DNA of 64,000 nucleotides from Modicisalibacter luteus DSM 23508 (GCF_000378505.1 NZ_KB899994.1:224611-288610), one strand, 5' to 3'; positions 27,884 to 37,566 are shown, counted from the stretch's first letter. Made by a program: numbers and translations. The notes: generated from the letters alone by a model not told the origin.

Positions 27884-29161
27884 CTATCGCAGGAACCAAG
27901 CCTTCATTACTGACGTGATCCGGCGCATCTCATCGGGGGTAGTGACATAGGCTGGCATGGTGTATAGCCAACGCCCGAATGGACGCAGCCATACGCCGCG
28001 CTCACGGGCGAAATCCTGCACGCCGGTCAATTGTTCTGGCGTTTTGGCTTCGATGACTGCGGTCGCTCCTAACACGCGTACGTCATCCACGTGCGGATGC
28101 TGGTGAAGGGCAGTGTCTTCGAAAAGCTCATGGCGCAGCACAGCGTTCAGCGTGGCGATCTTGCCCAGGTAATCCTCCTCTTCGAAGATGGCCAGACTTT
28201 CCAACGCCACTCGGCAGGCCAGAGGATTCCCCATGAATGTGGGGCCGTGCATGAAGGCATGGCCCGGGTCGTCGCTCAGAAAGGTTTCATAAACATGGCT
28301 CGTCGCCAGTGTCGCAGCATGCCCCAGATACCCGCCGGTCAGCCCTTTGGAGAGGACCATGATATCCGGTGTGACCTCGGCGTGCTCGGCGGCGAACAAC
28401 TTGCCGGTGCGCCCGAAGCCGGTCGCGACCTCATCGAAGACCAGTAGTACATTGAACTCGTCACACAGTTCCCGAGCGGCACGCACGTAGTAGGGCGAGG
28501 TCATGTTGAGCCCACCGGCTGCCTGTAGCAGGGGCTCCATCAGTAATGCGGCGATCTCTTGATGATGTTGCTCAAAGACCTGGTGTAGGGCCGCGATATC
28601 GCCCTCGACCGCTTCAGGCGAGGCTTCGAAAGGCGCGGTGGGGGCCGGGGCAAAATGGTGGCGGGGCAAAAATCCGGAGAACAACGAATGCATGCCTTCC
28701 TCGGGATCGCATACCGCCATGCACCCCGTAGTATCGCCATGGTAAGCGCGCATCAACGAGAGCATTTTATGCTTTTCGGGCCGGCCGCACTGCACCTGGT
28801 ACTGCACCGCCATCTTCATGGCGACTTCCATGCCTACCGAACCACTGTCCGAAAAGAACACATGATCAAGGCCTTTAGGCGTGACACGCACCAAGGCATC
28901 GGCAAGCTGCTGGGCGGGATCATGCGTCAGTCCGCCCAGCATGACATGGCAGAGCGTGTCCGCCTGGGCCTTGAGCGCATGAACGAGGCGAGGGTGGCCA
29001 TAGCCGTGAATCATGCACCACCACGAGCAGGTGGCGTCCAGTAGGGCCTCGCCGCCTTCGAGGTGAAGCCAGGCCCCCTGGCCACCAACAACTCGCGGCG
29101 CCTTCGGCTGTGTCTTCATCTGAGCGTAAGGGTGCCATAACGTCTGAGTAGGAAGGGGCAT
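27884..29161 (-). CDS. bioA: Adenosylmethionine-8-amino-7-oxononanoate aminotransferase (biotin synthesis)
   Basis: The 425-residue class III PLP aminotransferase uses S-adenosylmethionine as amino donor to make 7,8-diaminopelargonate. BioA-specific features are the N-terminal LWHPYAQM, CSWWCMIHGYGHP, the FSDSGSVGMEVAMKMAVQY glycine-rich PLP loop, FDEVATGFGRTGK and the PLP lysine in VLSKGLTGGYL. It stands alone without bioBFCD. A BirA-type operator lies just upstream. Biotin supply is relevant to the biotin-dependent carboxylase encoded in the same window. Confidence 0.94.
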   Translation of the reverse strand: MPLPTQTLWHPYAQMKTQPKAPRVVGGQGAWLHLEGGEALLDATCSWWCMIHGYGHPRLVHALKAQADTLCHVMLGGLTHDPAQQLADALVRVTPKGLDHVFFSDSGSVGMEVAMKMAVQYQVQCGRPEKHKMLSLMRAYHGDTTGCMAVCDPEEGMHSLFSGFLPRHHFAPAPTAPFEASPEAVEGDIAALHQVFEQHHQEIAALLMEPLLQAAGGLNMTSPYYVRAARELCDEFNVLLVFDEVATGFGRTGKLFAAEHAEVTPDIMVLSKGLTGGYLGHAATLATSHVYETFLSDDPGHAFMHGPTFMGNPLACRVALESLAIFEEEDYLGKIATLNAVLRHELFEDTALHQHPHVDDVRVLGATAVIEAKTPEQLTGVQDFARERGVWLRPFGRWLYTMPAYVTTPDEMRRITSVMKAWFLR

Positions 29162-29174
29162 GGCAGGACCACTC

Positions 29175-29205
29175 TGTTAACCTTGTGTTCAACAAAAGGT
29201 TAACA
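29175..29205 (-). promoter_or_regulatory. BirA (biotin repressor) operator upstream of bioA
   Basis: TGTTAACC (29175-29182) and GGTTAACA (29198-29205) form a perfect inverted repeat separated by exactly 15 bases. This matches the half-site and spacing of proteobacterial BirA boxes. It ends 14 bases upstream of the bioA start, consistent with repression when biotin is plentiful. Confidence 0.8.
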
Positions 29206-29335
29206 TGAGGCGTCGATGGGTAGACACCCTGCGGCCACTCGCAACAGGGTTTCTCACACAGTTTCCTTGGCAGGGTGCGCTACTACGCCAATAATGGATC
29301 ACGGCTTCCCCTTTATTACCAAAGGCAATAATCGC

Positions 29336-29716
29336 ATGTCTCTGCTAAGCGAGTACCTCATCAAGGAACAGCAGCTCAAGCAGCTAAGCGACGAGCTCAA
29401 GCAACTGGAAAATGATCAGCAGCTCCAATCCGACCTGACCTTCAAGGCTCGGCTGGATACGCTCATGGAAGAGTTCGATAAGCGCGTTCCCGACGTGGTC
29501 AAGCTACTCGAGGCCCTGCCTGTGATACAGGCGTCATCGACAAGCCATGAGGCAGTGAACGCCTCCGATGGCCGCCGTAAGCGCAGGTTAAAGGTCTATG
29601 AACATCCCGATACCGGCGAGCGCATCGAGACGCGTGGTGGCAATCACAAAACGCTCAAGGCGTGGAGGGAGGAATATGGCGCTGACACCGTGGAGTCCTG
29701 GGTACGCTCCGATTGA
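29336..29716 (+). CDS. mvaT: MvaT-family H-NS-like nucleoid protein
   Basis: The 126-residue protein fits MvaT/MvaU: a charged N-terminal coiled coil (residues 1-62, heptad-like EQQLKQLSDELKQLENDQQ) for oligomerisation, a basic linker GRRKRRLKVYEHP, and the C-terminal DNA-binding module GERIETRGGNHKTLKAWREE ending VESW. MvaT proteins silence AT-rich, horizontally acquired DNA. ATG 29336 gives the family start; longer frames upstream do not resemble it. It lies beside an AT-rich polysaccharide locus, a plausible target. Confidence 0.88.
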   Translation: MSLLSEYLIKEQQLKQLSDELKQLENDQQLQSDLTFKARLDTLMEEFDKRVPDVVKLLEALPVIQASSTSHEAVNASDGRRKRRLKVYEHPDTGERIETRGGNHKTLKAWREEYGADTVESWVRSD

Positions 29717-29838
29717 AGGTGGCAGCGTCTTCTGAGGGTTGGGAAGTGTGCAAAATGTAATTGAATGTTACAGAATGTAATGTAAGATAGCTTTGATATC
29801 TGATTCCAGCATGAATCCGGTATTTCCCTGTTTTTTAT

Positions 29839-29866
29839 GCCCGGTCGTCTAGGCCGGGCTTTTTTA
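29839..29866 (+). terminator. Rho-independent terminator after mvaT
   Basis: GCCCGG (29839-29844) pairs with CCGGGC (29854-29859), followed directly by TTTTTTATTT. The preceding stretch 29755-29785 carries three AATGTAA direct repeats of unknown meaning. Nothing else is recognised in 29867-30074. Confidence 0.85.
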
Positions 29867-30074
29867 TTTCCGCCGTGTATCTTGACGAACACAGACAGAT
29901 TGAGTTTCCATTCACTTGCTGCATAAAAACACAGCAGCCCCGCGTTCAATGGATACGTTATCGTAACCGTGTACCAAGCACTTTCGGGGCAGGTCCCGCA
30001 ATGGGGCCTCTTTCTGGCCAGTTCCCAGCGGCCTTATTACAGTTTCGTTGAATAACCCGTGGTCTTCTTGATAC

Positions 30075-30344
30075 ATGAAATCTTCCAAGCCGCATTCTCG
30101 TCAGATGGACGAGAGAGAAAAGCTACGCAAGTTCCGAGAGCTTGATGACGCCTTTGCCCAAGCCCTGAGAGAACTCGACAAAACCAGCCGCAAACCCGAG
30201 CCTGAAGAAGTACAGCCACCGCTCGAGGACGACCCTCACGAGTTCGAACAGCGGCTGCGTGCACTGATGACCGACTACCAGCAGACCGACACCAGCGTCG
30301 ATACGTTGCTGCGTACCATGCTGAAGCTTGGCAAGATCGCTTGA
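30075..30344 (+). CDS. Small charged protein of unknown function
   Basis: The 89-residue product is highly charged and predicted helical, with REKLRKFRELDDAFAQALREL suggesting an amphipathic helix, a Pro/Glu-rich linker (PEPEEVQPPLEDDP), and a second helix. No signal peptide, membrane segment or known motif is visible. GC content and codon use agree with the host. It lies between mvaT and the polysaccharide locus on the same strand. Function is unknown. Confidence 0.5.
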   Translation: MKSSKPHSRQMDEREKLRKFRELDDAFAQALRELDKTSRKPEPEEVQPPLEDDPHEFEQRLRALMTDYQQTDTSVDTLLRTMLKLGKIA

Positions 30345-30454
30345 CAGCAAGCGCGATAAAAAAAGCTAAGTCCTGAATTTTTCAGATTTTTCCCTGCTAG
30401 CGTTAAGTTTTATGAGCTAGTGCCGATAGGTCCCTTGTATTACAATCGTGTAAC

Positions 30455-30476
30455 AGTACGGAGGTAGTACCGTACT
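30455..30476 (+). promoter_or_regulatory. Hairpin with ops-like loop upstream of the first wzz-like gene
   Basis: AGTACGG pairs with CCGTACT around an eight-base loop. The enclosed GGAGGTAGTAC differs from the ops consensus at only two or three positions. It lies in the 5' leader of the first chain-length gene. It may be a degenerate RfaH or NusG pause element or a chance hairpin. Confidence 0.3.
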
Positions 30477-30533
30477 ATTTAGTTAACCACTAGAAAGGCG
30501 TCGCTATGACGACGCGCTGTGCAGGGACCGTGG

Positions 30534-31277
30534 ATGAATCATCATACCTCTTCGCCCAGCGATGAAGTTTCGCTGGTGGATCTCGCTGTGCTTCTCGTCA
30601 GGCGTTGGAAGCTCATGCTTGCCATCTTCCTCGCCATTGCCTTGGTCGCGATCGCTGTGGCGTTCATGCAATCGGCCACCTATACCTACACTTCGCTCTA
30701 TTCCATTGCCGAGGCTCAAGATGCCGAGGGGGAGCCCGTGCCTTTGGAAGCGCCCAGTGCGCTACTTGCCCGGTTGCGATTGCAGATACAGCCCAGCGAA
30801 GTTCGTGAATTCTTGCAGGCTAACCAATGGGGCAATTTACCTTTCGATCTGGTATTCAGCCAACCCCAGGGTACGGACCTGATTGCTTTGACGTCGAACG
30901 CACCGGAGGACTTGCAGACCAACGTAGAGAACTTGCACAGGGCAATCATGAAAGTCTTGGCTCAAACTCAGTTGGACTTGGTCGAACGCACCGAACAGTC
31001 ATTGGACTATCGGCTAGAGGGACTGCGTTCAGCCATTCGGCAGGTCGGTGTCGTAGACGGCAATCTGTCAGTGGAAGTCAACCAACTCGAGGCACGACTG
31101 GCGGCAATACGTCCGGGAGGAGTATCTCAGCTTGCGGTGCGTAGTCTGGAGCCTAAAGGCATCGCGCCTTGGGCGCTTGTGCTTATAAGTGCTGTGGCGG
31201 GTCTGGTGCTGGCTATACTTGCTGCGTTCAGCAGTCATTTTGCCTTTGCCGTCAGGCAGCGTCTTGCAACCGGCTAA
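30534..31277 (+). CDS. Wzz-like polysaccharide chain-length determinant, copy 1
   Basis: The 247-residue protein has Wzz topology: an N-terminal SLVDLAVLLVRRWKLM segment leading into a membrane helix (residues 31-50), a periplasmic helical domain with a run of charged heptads (residues 120-200), and a second membrane helix (APWALVLISAVAGLVLAILAA) before a short tail. Wzz proteins set the modal length of Wzy-made polymers. ATG 30534 was chosen over GTG 30519. The second Wzz-like gene downstream shares the same N-terminal motif, so they are paralogues. Confidence 0.75.
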   Translation: MNHHTSSPSDEVSLVDLAVLLVRRWKLMLAIFLAIALVAIAVAFMQSATYTYTSLYSIAEAQDAEGEPVPLEAPSALLARLRLQIQPSEVREFLQANQWGNLPFDLVFSQPQGTDLIALTSNAPEDLQTNVENLHRAIMKVLAQTQLDLVERTEQSLDYRLEGLRSAIRQVGVVDGNLSVEVNQLEARLAAIRPGGVSQLAVRSLEPKGIAPWALVLISAVAGLVLAILAAFSSHFAFAVRQRLATG

Positions 31278-31327
31278 CCTGTCGCTTACACGCGACGCAG
31301 TGCACACAAAATTCATACGCCGGAAAC

Positions 31328-31354
31328 CTAGAGGAGGGCAGAGCCCTCCTCTAG
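31328..31354 (+). terminator. Perfect hairpin between the two wzz-like genes
   Basis: CTAGAGGAGGGC (31328-31339) pairs perfectly with GCCCTCCTCTAG (31343-31354) over an AGA loop. The 12-bp stem ends the first wzz-like transcript or acts as an attenuator in the leader carrying the ops element. No T-run follows. Confidence 0.55.
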
Positions 31355-31548
31355 AATACCCGCTTGGCTAAATAACAGCGTGTAACAGAACGATTGCGCC
31401 TTACCAACGGTGTAGGTGAGTGAGCTAAGGACGGGTTACTACAGTGTAAGCGCATGCGTGGTAGTGTTTCCGCCCGGCTTCTCCTTACGACCCGGTCATG
31501 GCGCTCCAAAACTACAGGGCCTTGGGAAGTTGCCCGGAACAATCCCCG

Positions 31549-31560
31549 GGCGGTAGCGTG
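31549..31560 (+). promoter_or_regulatory. ops element (RfaH recruitment site)
   Basis: GGCGGTAGCGTG is an exact match to the operon polarity suppressor sequence that pauses RNA polymerase and loads the antiterminator RfaH in enterobacterial polysaccharide and LPS operons. It lies 34 bases before the second wzz-like gene, in the untranslated leader of a long surface-polysaccharide operon, which is the expected position. RfaH itself is not in the window. Confidence 0.85.
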
Positions 31561-31594
31561 CCTGAGTATTTCTGCGTTAAAGGATAACGCCTCT

Positions 31595-32389
31595 ATGACC
31601 CCGCAAGACAGCACCTCTTACCGTCAATACGACGACGAGATCTCATTGGTTGATCTGGCTACTATCCTGGTTCGCCGTTGGAAAGCCATGGCCGTTATTT
31701 TCGTCGTCATCGTTGCGTTGGCTCTTGCCTATGCTCTTTTGGTGCCTCGGACCTATAGCTATTCCTCCATCTATAATGTCGCTGAAAAGGCACCAGGCGT
31801 ACCGCTAGAGACGCCCGAATCATTGGTTGCCAAGGCACAAAACCTTTATTTGGGACCAGTTACAAGAGAGCTCCTCGCTAAGACGGGGCTCGTTAGCCTG
31901 CCTTTCGAGGTGCGTATCGAAAACCCGAAAGAAACGCTGCTGGTCACTTTGTCATCCCAGGCCAGTGAAGCAGATCAGGAAATTGTCGCCCATTTGCATG
32001 AAGGAGTGTTGACTCGCTTGCAGGAAGGGCAACAAGCCATGGTGGAACGGCACAGTGAGGCATTGGAGCGCCAACTGACGAGCGCCAGGCAGTCGTTGGA
32101 AACGGTACGAGAATCCGACAGCCTAGGCGCTGCTGAAGTCACGGCAAGTATCATGGGTCGTATTGCGAACCTTGAAGCAAGTCTTGAAGAATTAACTGCT
32201 GGAGAAGTGGGTCAAATAGCGGTACAGAGCCTAAAGCCCACAGGAACGAGCCGTAGCCTTATCATGGCACTAGCGATTGTACTTGGAGGTATTCTAGCCG
32301 TCATTGGTGCGTTCATCTTGCAGTTCACCTCCTTGGTTCGATCCAGCTTAAAAGAAAACGAAAAATCAAAGGCAGAAAGCAAGCAATGA
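31595..32389 (+). CDS. wzz: Wzz-like polysaccharide chain-length determinant, copy 2
   Basis: The 264-residue protein repeats the layout of copy 1: [17 protein letters not shown], a membrane helix at residues 31-51 ([17 protein letters not shown]), a periplasmic domain with coiled-coil propensity (residues 130-210), and a second helix ([20 protein letters not shown]). ATG 31595 is chosen because AAGGA precedes it; a longer frame would swallow the ops leader. The stop overlaps the ugd start (ATGA). It presumably regulates chain length of the polymer built by this locus. Confidence 0.82.
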   Translation: MTPQDSTSYRQYDDEISLVDLATILVRRWKAMAVIFVVIVALALAYALLVPRTYSYSSIYNVAEKAPGVPLETPESLVAKAQNLYLGPVTRELLAKTGLVSLPFEVRIENPKETLLVTLSSQASEADQEIVAHLHEGVLTRLQEGQQAMVERHSEALERQLTSARQSLETVRESDSLGAAEVTASIMGRIANLEASLEELTAGEVGQIAVQSLKPTGTSRSLIMALAIVLGGILAVIGAFILQFTSLVRSSLKENEKSKAESKQ

Positions 32390-33717
32390 ACGTGACTGTA
32401 TTCGGGACCGGTTATGTCGGCTTGGTACAAGGAGCCGTTCTGGCCAATGCTGGCCATCAGGTTGTCTGTGTCGATGTCGATAGCCATAAGATTGAGCGGC
32501 TCAAGGAAGGACATATTCCTATCTACGAGCCCGGGCTCGAGTCCTTGGTCAAGGAAAACTTCGCTGAGGGCCGTCTCGATTTCACGAACGATGCCGTAGC
32601 AGCCGTTGCCCACGGCGACATCCAGTTCATCGCCGTCGGTACGCCGCCGGACGAGGATGGTTCCGCCGACCTCAAGTACGTGCTGGCCGTTGCCGAAACC
32701 ATTGCCCAGCATATGGATCGCCATCAGATCGTTATCAACAAATCGACCGTTCCTGTAGGGACGGCAGACAAGGTCAAGGCAAGGATTACCGAGACGCTGG
32801 CGGCAAGAGGGCGCAGCGACCTCACCTTCGATGTGGTCTCAAATCCGGAGTTCCTCAAGGAGGGCTCCGCCGTTGCCGATTGCCAAAAGCCTGACCGTAT
32901 CGTCATCGGTACAGATAGTGAACACGCTGAAGAGGTAATGCGTGAACTCTACGCGCCATTTAATCGTATCCATGAAAAGATCATTATTATGGACGTGCGT
33001 AGCGCAGAACTGACCAAGTACGCCGCCAACTGCATGCTGGCGACCAAGATCAGCTTCATGAACGAAATGGCCAACCTGGCTGAACGATTGGGTGCGGATA
33101 TAGAGATGGTCCGCCAAGGTATTGGGTCGGATCCGCGTATCGGCTACCACTTCATCTATCCAGGCGTTGGGTATGGCGGCTCCTGCTTTCCCAAAGACGT
33201 CCAGGCACTGATTCGTACCGCCGATGGCATCGAGTTTGACGCAAAGGTGCTCAAGGCCGTGGAAGCCCGCAACTACGAGCAGAAGACCAGTCTGTTCCAG
33301 AAGATAAATCGTCACTACGAAAGCGATCTGCAGGGCAAGACCTTCGCGCTGTGGGGCCTAGCCTTTAAGCCTAATACTGACGATATGCGTGAGGCGCCCA
33401 GTCGCGTGCTGATGGAAGCGCTCTGGATGGCCGGTGCCAAGGTCCAAGCCTACGATCCCGAGGCTATGGAAGAAACTCAGCGAATCTACGGCAACCGCGA
33501 TGACCTAGCGCTTTGCGGCACAAAGGAAGCCGCGCTTAAAGGCGCGGATGCCTTGATTATCGTGACCGAATGGAAATCCTTCCGTGCACCTGATTTTGAA
33601 TTGATAAAGCAGCAGCTAAGCCAGCCGATCATTTTCGATGGGCGTAACTTGTACGAGCCCAAGCGAATGAGCAAGAAGGACTTTATTTATTACTCGGTAG
33701 GGCGCTCTGCTGAGTGA
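32386..33717 (+). CDS. ugd: UDP-glucose 6-dehydrogenase
   Basis: This 443-residue NAD-dependent enzyme oxidises UDP-glucose to UDP-glucuronate. It shows the N-terminal [18 protein letters not shown]ossmann motif at residues 7-24, the [10 protein letters not shown] substrate loop, and the catalytic [10 protein letters not shown] with the nucleophilic cysteine. It provides an acidic sugar, or a precursor of galacturonate and xylose, to the polysaccharide. Its start overlaps the wzz stop. A long hairpin-rich spacer separates it from rmlB. Confidence 0.94.
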   Translation: MNVTVFGTGYVGLVQGAVLANAGHQVVCVDVDSHKIERLKEGHIPIYEPGLESLVKENFAEGRLDFTNDAVAAVAHGDIQFIAVGTPPDEDGSADLKYVLAVAETIAQHMDRHQIVINKSTVPVGTADKVKARITETLAARGRSDLTFDVVSNPEFLKEGSAVADCQKPDRIVIGTDSEHAEEVMRELYAPFNRIHEKIIIMDVRSAELTKYAANCMLATKISFMNEMANLAERLGADIEMVRQGIGSDPRIGYHFIYPGVGYGGSCFPKDVQALIRTADGIEFDAKVLKAVEARNYEQKTSLFQKINRHYESDLQGKTFALWGLAFKPNTDDMREAPSRVLMEALWMAGAKVQAYDPEAMEETQRIYGNRDDLALCGTKEAALKGADALIIVTEWKSFRAPDFELIKQQLSQPIIFDGRNLYEPKRMSKKDFIYYSVGRSAE

Positions 33718-34152
33718 GCAAAGTAAGCTAACGATAACCCCCGCCTTATCGGTAATTCTGTTATAAATCAAAGGGTTACATAGACAGCCGCTGCAGGCCT
33801 GCAGCGGTACACTGCAAAACTGCAGTTTTTCTGGCGAAATGCCAAAATCTGCAAAATTGCAGGATTCCATAAGGAAAAGGCGTTGAGCAGCGCCACCTAA
33901 TTCATAGCCATGCATTGTCATGTGGCAAAAATGCAGAGGGACTGGCAAAGCGCAAATAGCTGCAAATTTACCGGGTTTACCATTCCTGAGAACCCATTAG
34001 CCCGTCGATCAGCACGCTGATCAGCCATGAATTGCCGGTGCCGGGCTTTAGCCAAGCCCGATAGCGAGCGAGGAAGCTTTTGGCGCTTGAGCACGTAAAA
34101 CCTTGCTCGCATCTTGCTGATAGTCAACTTTCCGAATTTTCGAGCCTAACCT
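33718..34152. other. Hairpin-rich spacer between ugd and rmlB
   Basis: No gene is found in these 435 bases. Structures are: a 20-bp perfect palindrome made of CCGCTGCAGG and CCTGCAGCGG (33788-33807); the terminator listed below; a nearby CTGCAAAATTGCAG inverted repeat; GATCAGC/GCTGATC (34007-34022); and CGGGCTT/AAGCCCG (34042-34060). TGCA recurs throughout. It probably ends the ugd transcript or carries the rml promoter and leader. Confidence 0.6.
33811..33830 (+). terminator. Intrinsic terminator-like hairpin after ugd
   Basis: ACTGCA (33811-33816) pairs with TGCAGT (33821-33826) over AAAC and runs straight into TTTTT. The stem is short, but the T-run is well placed. An RfaH-modified polymerase would be expected to read through. 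Confidence 0.55.
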
Positions 34153-35217
34153 ATGAAACTCCTTATTACTGGCGGCGCGGGCTTTATCGGCTCAGCCGTG
34201 ATTCGTCATGTTATTGCCAACACTGCTGATAGTGTAATCATTGTCGACAAGCTCACCTATGCAGGCAATTTGGAATCATTGGCCGAGGTCAGCGATAGCG
34301 AGCGCTATCATTTCGAGCAGGTCGATATCTGCGACCGCGCCGAGCTTGAGCGGGTGTTCAAGCAGCATCAACCGGAGGCGGTCATGCATCTGGCCGCAGA
34401 AAGCCACGTGGACCGTTCGATCGATGGCCCCGCTGCATTTATCGAGACCAACATCGTCGGTACCTATACGCTGCTGGAAGTTGCACGTAGCTATTGGCGT
34501 GAGTTAGATGAAAAGCGCAAGAGCCGCTTCCGCTTTCATCATATATCTACTGACGAGGTCTTCGGTGATCTGGATGGTCCGGAAGCGCTTTTTACCGAGC
34601 AGACCCCCTATGCCCCCAGCTCGCCGTATTCTGCCAGCAAGGCCAGTTCCGACCATCTAGTGCGTGCCTGGCGGCGTACCTACGGCCTACCCACGTTGAT
34701 CACCAACTGCTCGAATAATTATGGGCCGTATCATTTTCCCGAAAAGCTCATACCGTTAATGATCCTCAATGCGCTGGAAGGCAAACCGCTGCCGGTGTAC
34801 GGCAAGGGGGAACAAATTCGCGACTGGTTGCACGTCGAAGATCATGCTCGCGCTTTGTATAGGGTTGTCACCGAAGGCAAAGTCGGCGAGACCTACAATA
34901 TCGGCGGCCACAACGAGAAGCAGAACATCGAAGTGGTTCATACCATTTGCGCCTTGCTGGAGGAATTGGTTCCATCGTCTTCCCCTTATACCTCACTTAT
35001 TACTTACGTCGCTGATCGGCCTGGCCATGATCTGCGTTATGCCATCGATGCTGGCAAGATTCAGCGCGAACTCGGCTGGGTGCCACAAGAGACCTTTGAC
35101 TCCGGTATTCGCAAAACGGTGCTGTGGTACTTGGAGAATCAGGAATGGTGCCGGCGGGTGCAGGATGGTAGTTATCAGCGTGAGCGTCTGGGCATGGCTA
35201 ATGAGGTGGATGTATGA
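34153..35217 (+). CDS. rmlB: dTDP-glucose 4,6-dehydratase
   Basis: The 354-residue short-chain dehydrogenase/reductase family enzyme carries the N-terminal [14 protein letters not shown] motif, the catalytic [11 protein letters not shown] (Thr-Asp-Glu) and [15 protein letters not shown] (Tyr-x-x-x-Lys), plus the RmlB-specific [18 protein letters not shown]. It makes dTDP-4-keto-6-deoxyglucose, second step of dTDP-L-rhamnose synthesis. It overlaps rmlD by four bases. All four rhamnose genes follow in the order B-D-A-C. Confidence 0.96.
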   Translation: MKLLITGGAGFIGSAVIRHVIANTADSVIIVDKLTYAGNLESLAEVSDSERYHFEQVDICDRAELERVFKQHQPEAVMHLAAESHVDRSIDGPAAFIETNIVGTYTLLEVARSYWRELDEKRKSRFRFHHISTDEVFGDLDGPEALFTEQTPYAPSSPYSASKASSDHLVRAWRRTYGLPTLITNCSNNYGPYHFPEKLIPLMILNALEGKPLPVYGKGEQIRDWLHVEDHARALYRVVTEGKVGETYNIGGHNEKQNIEVVHTICALLEELVPSSSPYTSLITYVADRPGHDLRYAIDAGKIQRELGWVPQETFDSGIRKTVLWYLENQEWCRRVQDGSYQRERLGMANEVDV

Positions 35218-36128
35218 GAATCCTGCTGCTGGGCAAGAACGGCCAGGTGGGCTGGGAACTGCAACGCTCGCTGGCTCCGCTGGGCGAGGTGATAGCACTC
35301 GACCGGCAAGGAGAGCACAAGGAGGGCAAGCTTAGCGGGGATCTGACCGATCTGGATGGACTGCGCCAGACGCTCCGAACTGTAAAGCCGCAGGTTATTG
35401 TCAACGCGGCGGCCTATACTGCCGTGGACCGTGCCGAGGAAGAGCGTGAGTTGGCCACGACGATCAACGCCTCGGCCCCCGGCGTACTGGCCGACGAAGC
35501 CAAATCATTGAATTCGCTGCTGGTACATTATTCCACTGACTATGTTTTCAATGGCAGCGGCAACACGCCTTGGAAAGAAACGGATACCCCAGAACCGCTT
35601 AATCACTATGGCGCCAGCAAGCTGGCTGGCGAACATGCCATTCAGGCCAGTGGTTGCCGCCATCTAATATTCCGCACCAGTTGGGTCTATGCTGCGCGTG
35701 GGCGGAATTTCTTGGCGACCATGGCTAAGCTGATTCGTGAGCGCGAGGTGCTAAAAGTCGTTAGCGACCAGATCGGCGCGCCTACGGGAGCGGAGTTAAT
35801 TGCAGACGTGACGGCTCGGGCCCTCACGCAGATCGGTCAGAACGATCCATCGGAAGGGCTTTATCATTTAGTAGCCAGTGGCGAAACCAGTTGGCACGGC
35901 TATGCCACTTTTATCGCCGAATGGTTCCGAGCGCAGGGTTTTACTGTTCAGGCCATGCCTAAATGCATAGAGGCGCTACCTACCAGTAAGTATCCGACTC
36001 CGGCAATGCGTCCGCTCAACTCACGTCTGGAAACCAGCAAACTGCAACGTGACTTCAAGCTGAGACTGCCGGATTGGCACGAAGGCGTGTCTCGCGCCCT
36101 GGGTGAGCACATCGCAACGAGCATTTAA
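35214..36128 (+). CDS. rmlD: dTDP-4-dehydrorhamnose reductase
   Basis: The 304-residue reductase starts with [17 protein letters not shown] (NADPH-binding), and has the [13 protein letters not shown] segment, STDYVFNG and the catalytic YGASKLAGE. It reduces dTDP-4-keto-L-rhamnose to dTDP-L-rhamnose, the last step. It overlaps rmlB and lies 13 bases before rmlA. Length and motifs are normal. Confidence 0.95.
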   Translation: MRILLLGKNGQVGWELQRSLAPLGEVIALDRQGEHKEGKLSGDLTDLDGLRQTLRTVKPQVIVNAAAYTAVDRAEEERELATTINASAPGVLADEAKSLNSLLVHYSTDYVFNGSGNTPWKETDTPEPLNHYGASKLAGEHAIQASGCRHLIFRTSWVYAARGRNFLATMAKLIREREVLKVVSDQIGAPTGAELIADVTARALTQIGQNDPSEGLYHLVASGETSWHGYATFIAEWFRAQGFTVQAMPKCIEALPTSKYPTPAMRPLNSRLETSKLQRDFKLRLPDWHEGVSRALGEHIATSI

Positions 36129-36141
36129 TAAGGTGGAAACT

Positions 36142-37020
36142 ATGTCACGCAAGGGAATCATTCTGGCTGGGGGCAGTGGCACCCGGCTTTACCCTATAAC
36201 CAAAGGACTATCGAAGCAGCTGCTGCCGATCTATGACAAGCCGATGATCTACTATCCGCTATCGGTGCTGATGCTGGCGGGGATTCAGGAGATCTTGGTA
36301 ATTACCACGCCGGAAGACCAAGCAGGCTTCCAGCGTCTGTTGGGCGATGGCAGCCAGTTCGGCATTTCGCTCACCTACGCTGTACAGCCGAGTCCCGATG
36401 GGCTAGCACAGGCATTTATCATTGGTGAAAAGTTTATCGGCGATGATTCGGTATGCCTTGTGCTAGGCGATAATATTTACCATGGTCCTGGCTTGAGTAA
36501 GCTGTTGCAGCAGGCCAGTGCGCGTGTAAGCGGTGCTACGGTATTTGGCTATCGAGTGACCGATCCTGAGCGTTTCGGGGTGGTAGAGTTCGATGAAAAT
36601 AAACGCGCTATTTCCATTGAGGAGAAGCCTGCCAACCCCAAATCTCACTATGCAGTGACCGGATTGTATTTTTACGATAATGATGTGATCGAAATTGCCA
36701 AAGCGGTTAAACCTTCACATCGTGGTGAGTTGGAAATTACCAGTGTCAACCAAGCGTACTTGGAACGCGGCGATCTGAATGTCGAACTCCTTGGGCGTGG
36801 CTATGCTTGGCTGGATACCGGCACTTTCGACTCGCTTCACGAGGCATCCGGCTATATTGAAACACTTGAAAAGCGTCAGGGGCTAAAGGTGGCCTGCCTA
36901 GAGGAGGTGGCCTATCGAATGGGCTATATCGATCAGCACCAGTTGCTATTGCAGGCCGAAGAACTAAAGAAGAATAGTTATGGTGAGTATTTAAAACAAC
37001 TGGCTGCGCAGGAGAGTTAA
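36142..37020 (+). CDS. rmlA: Glucose-1-phosphate thymidylyltransferase
   Basis: The 292-residue nucleotidyltransferase shows [20 protein letters not shown] at residues 8-27, with the signature nucleotide-binding loop, then [13 protein letters not shown] and LGDNIYHG. It activates glucose-1-phosphate with dTTP, the committed step of dTDP-rhamnose synthesis and usually feedback-inhibited by the product. ATG 36142 has AAGGTGG upstream. The stop codon abuts the rmlC start (TAAATG). Confidence 0.95.
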   Translation: MSRKGIILAGGSGTRLYPITKGLSKQLLPIYDKPMIYYPLSVLMLAGIQEILVITTPEDQAGFQRLLGDGSQFGISLTYAVQPSPDGLAQAFIIGEKFIGDDSVCLVLGDNIYHGPGLSKLLQQASARVSGATVFGYRVTDPERFGVVEFDENKRAISIEEKPANPKSHYAVTGLYFYDNDVIEIAKAVKPSHRGELEITSVNQAYLERGDLNVELLGRGYAWLDTGTFDSLHEASGYIETLEKRQGLKVACLEEVAYRMGYIDQHQLLLQAEELKKNSYGEYLKQLAAQES

Positions 37021-37566
37021 ATGGAGATCACCCCCACCCGTCTTCCCGAAGTCAAGCTTATCAAGCCCAAAGTCTTCGGCGATGAGCGAGGCTTCTTCAT
37101 GGAAACTTGGAATGAACGAATCTTTCAAGAGGCGGGAATCAATGCTCGCTTTGTGCAGGACAATCACAGCCGCTCGATAAAAAATACTTTGCGTGGCCTC
37201 CATTACCAATTGTCGCCCCATGCCCAAGGCAAGTTAGTACGCGTCACAATGGGCGAAGTATTTGATGTGGCTGTGGATATTCGCAAAAGCTCGCCTACCT
37301 TCGGACATTGGGTGGGGGTGTATCTATCCAGTGATAATAAACACCAGCTCTGGATCCCACCTGGTTTCGCCCATGGTTTTTTGGCGACCAGCGATGTTGC
37401 GGAATTTCAGTATAAGTGTACCGATTTCTACGCGCCCGATTGCGAGGCTAGCATTCACTGGGATGACGTCGAGCTGAACATAGACTGGCCAGTCAAGAGC
37501 CAACCGCTGGTCTCGGACAAGGACAAGCAGGCTCTGTCTTTTCGTGATGCGGAGTGCTTCAGCTGA
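37021..37566 (+). CDS. rmlC: dTDP-4-dehydrorhamnose 3,5-epimerase
   Basis: The 181-residue cupin-fold epimerase carries FGDERGFFMETWNE, FVQDNHSRSIKNTLRGLHYQ (with the catalytic His region) and WIPPGFAHGFLATSD. It converts dTDP-4-keto-6-deoxyglucose to the L-rhamno form. Start and stop are tightly packed with rmlA and with the flippase gene, whose GTG start lies inside rmlC. Confidence 0.95.
   Translation: MEITPTRLPEVKLIKPKVFGDERGFFMETWNERIFQEAGINARFVQDNHSRSIKNTLRGLHYQLSPHAQGKLVRVTMGEVFDVAVDIRKSSPTFGHWVGVYLSSDNKHQLWIPPGFAHGFLATSDVAEFQYKCTDFYAPDCEASIHWDDVELNIDWPVKSQPLVSDKDKQALSFRDAECFS

Noticed and set aside
33788..33807. Intrinsic terminator at the 20-bp palindrome
   Set aside because: It has no loop and no T-run; the following ACTGCA/TGCAGT stem with TTTTT is the better candidate.
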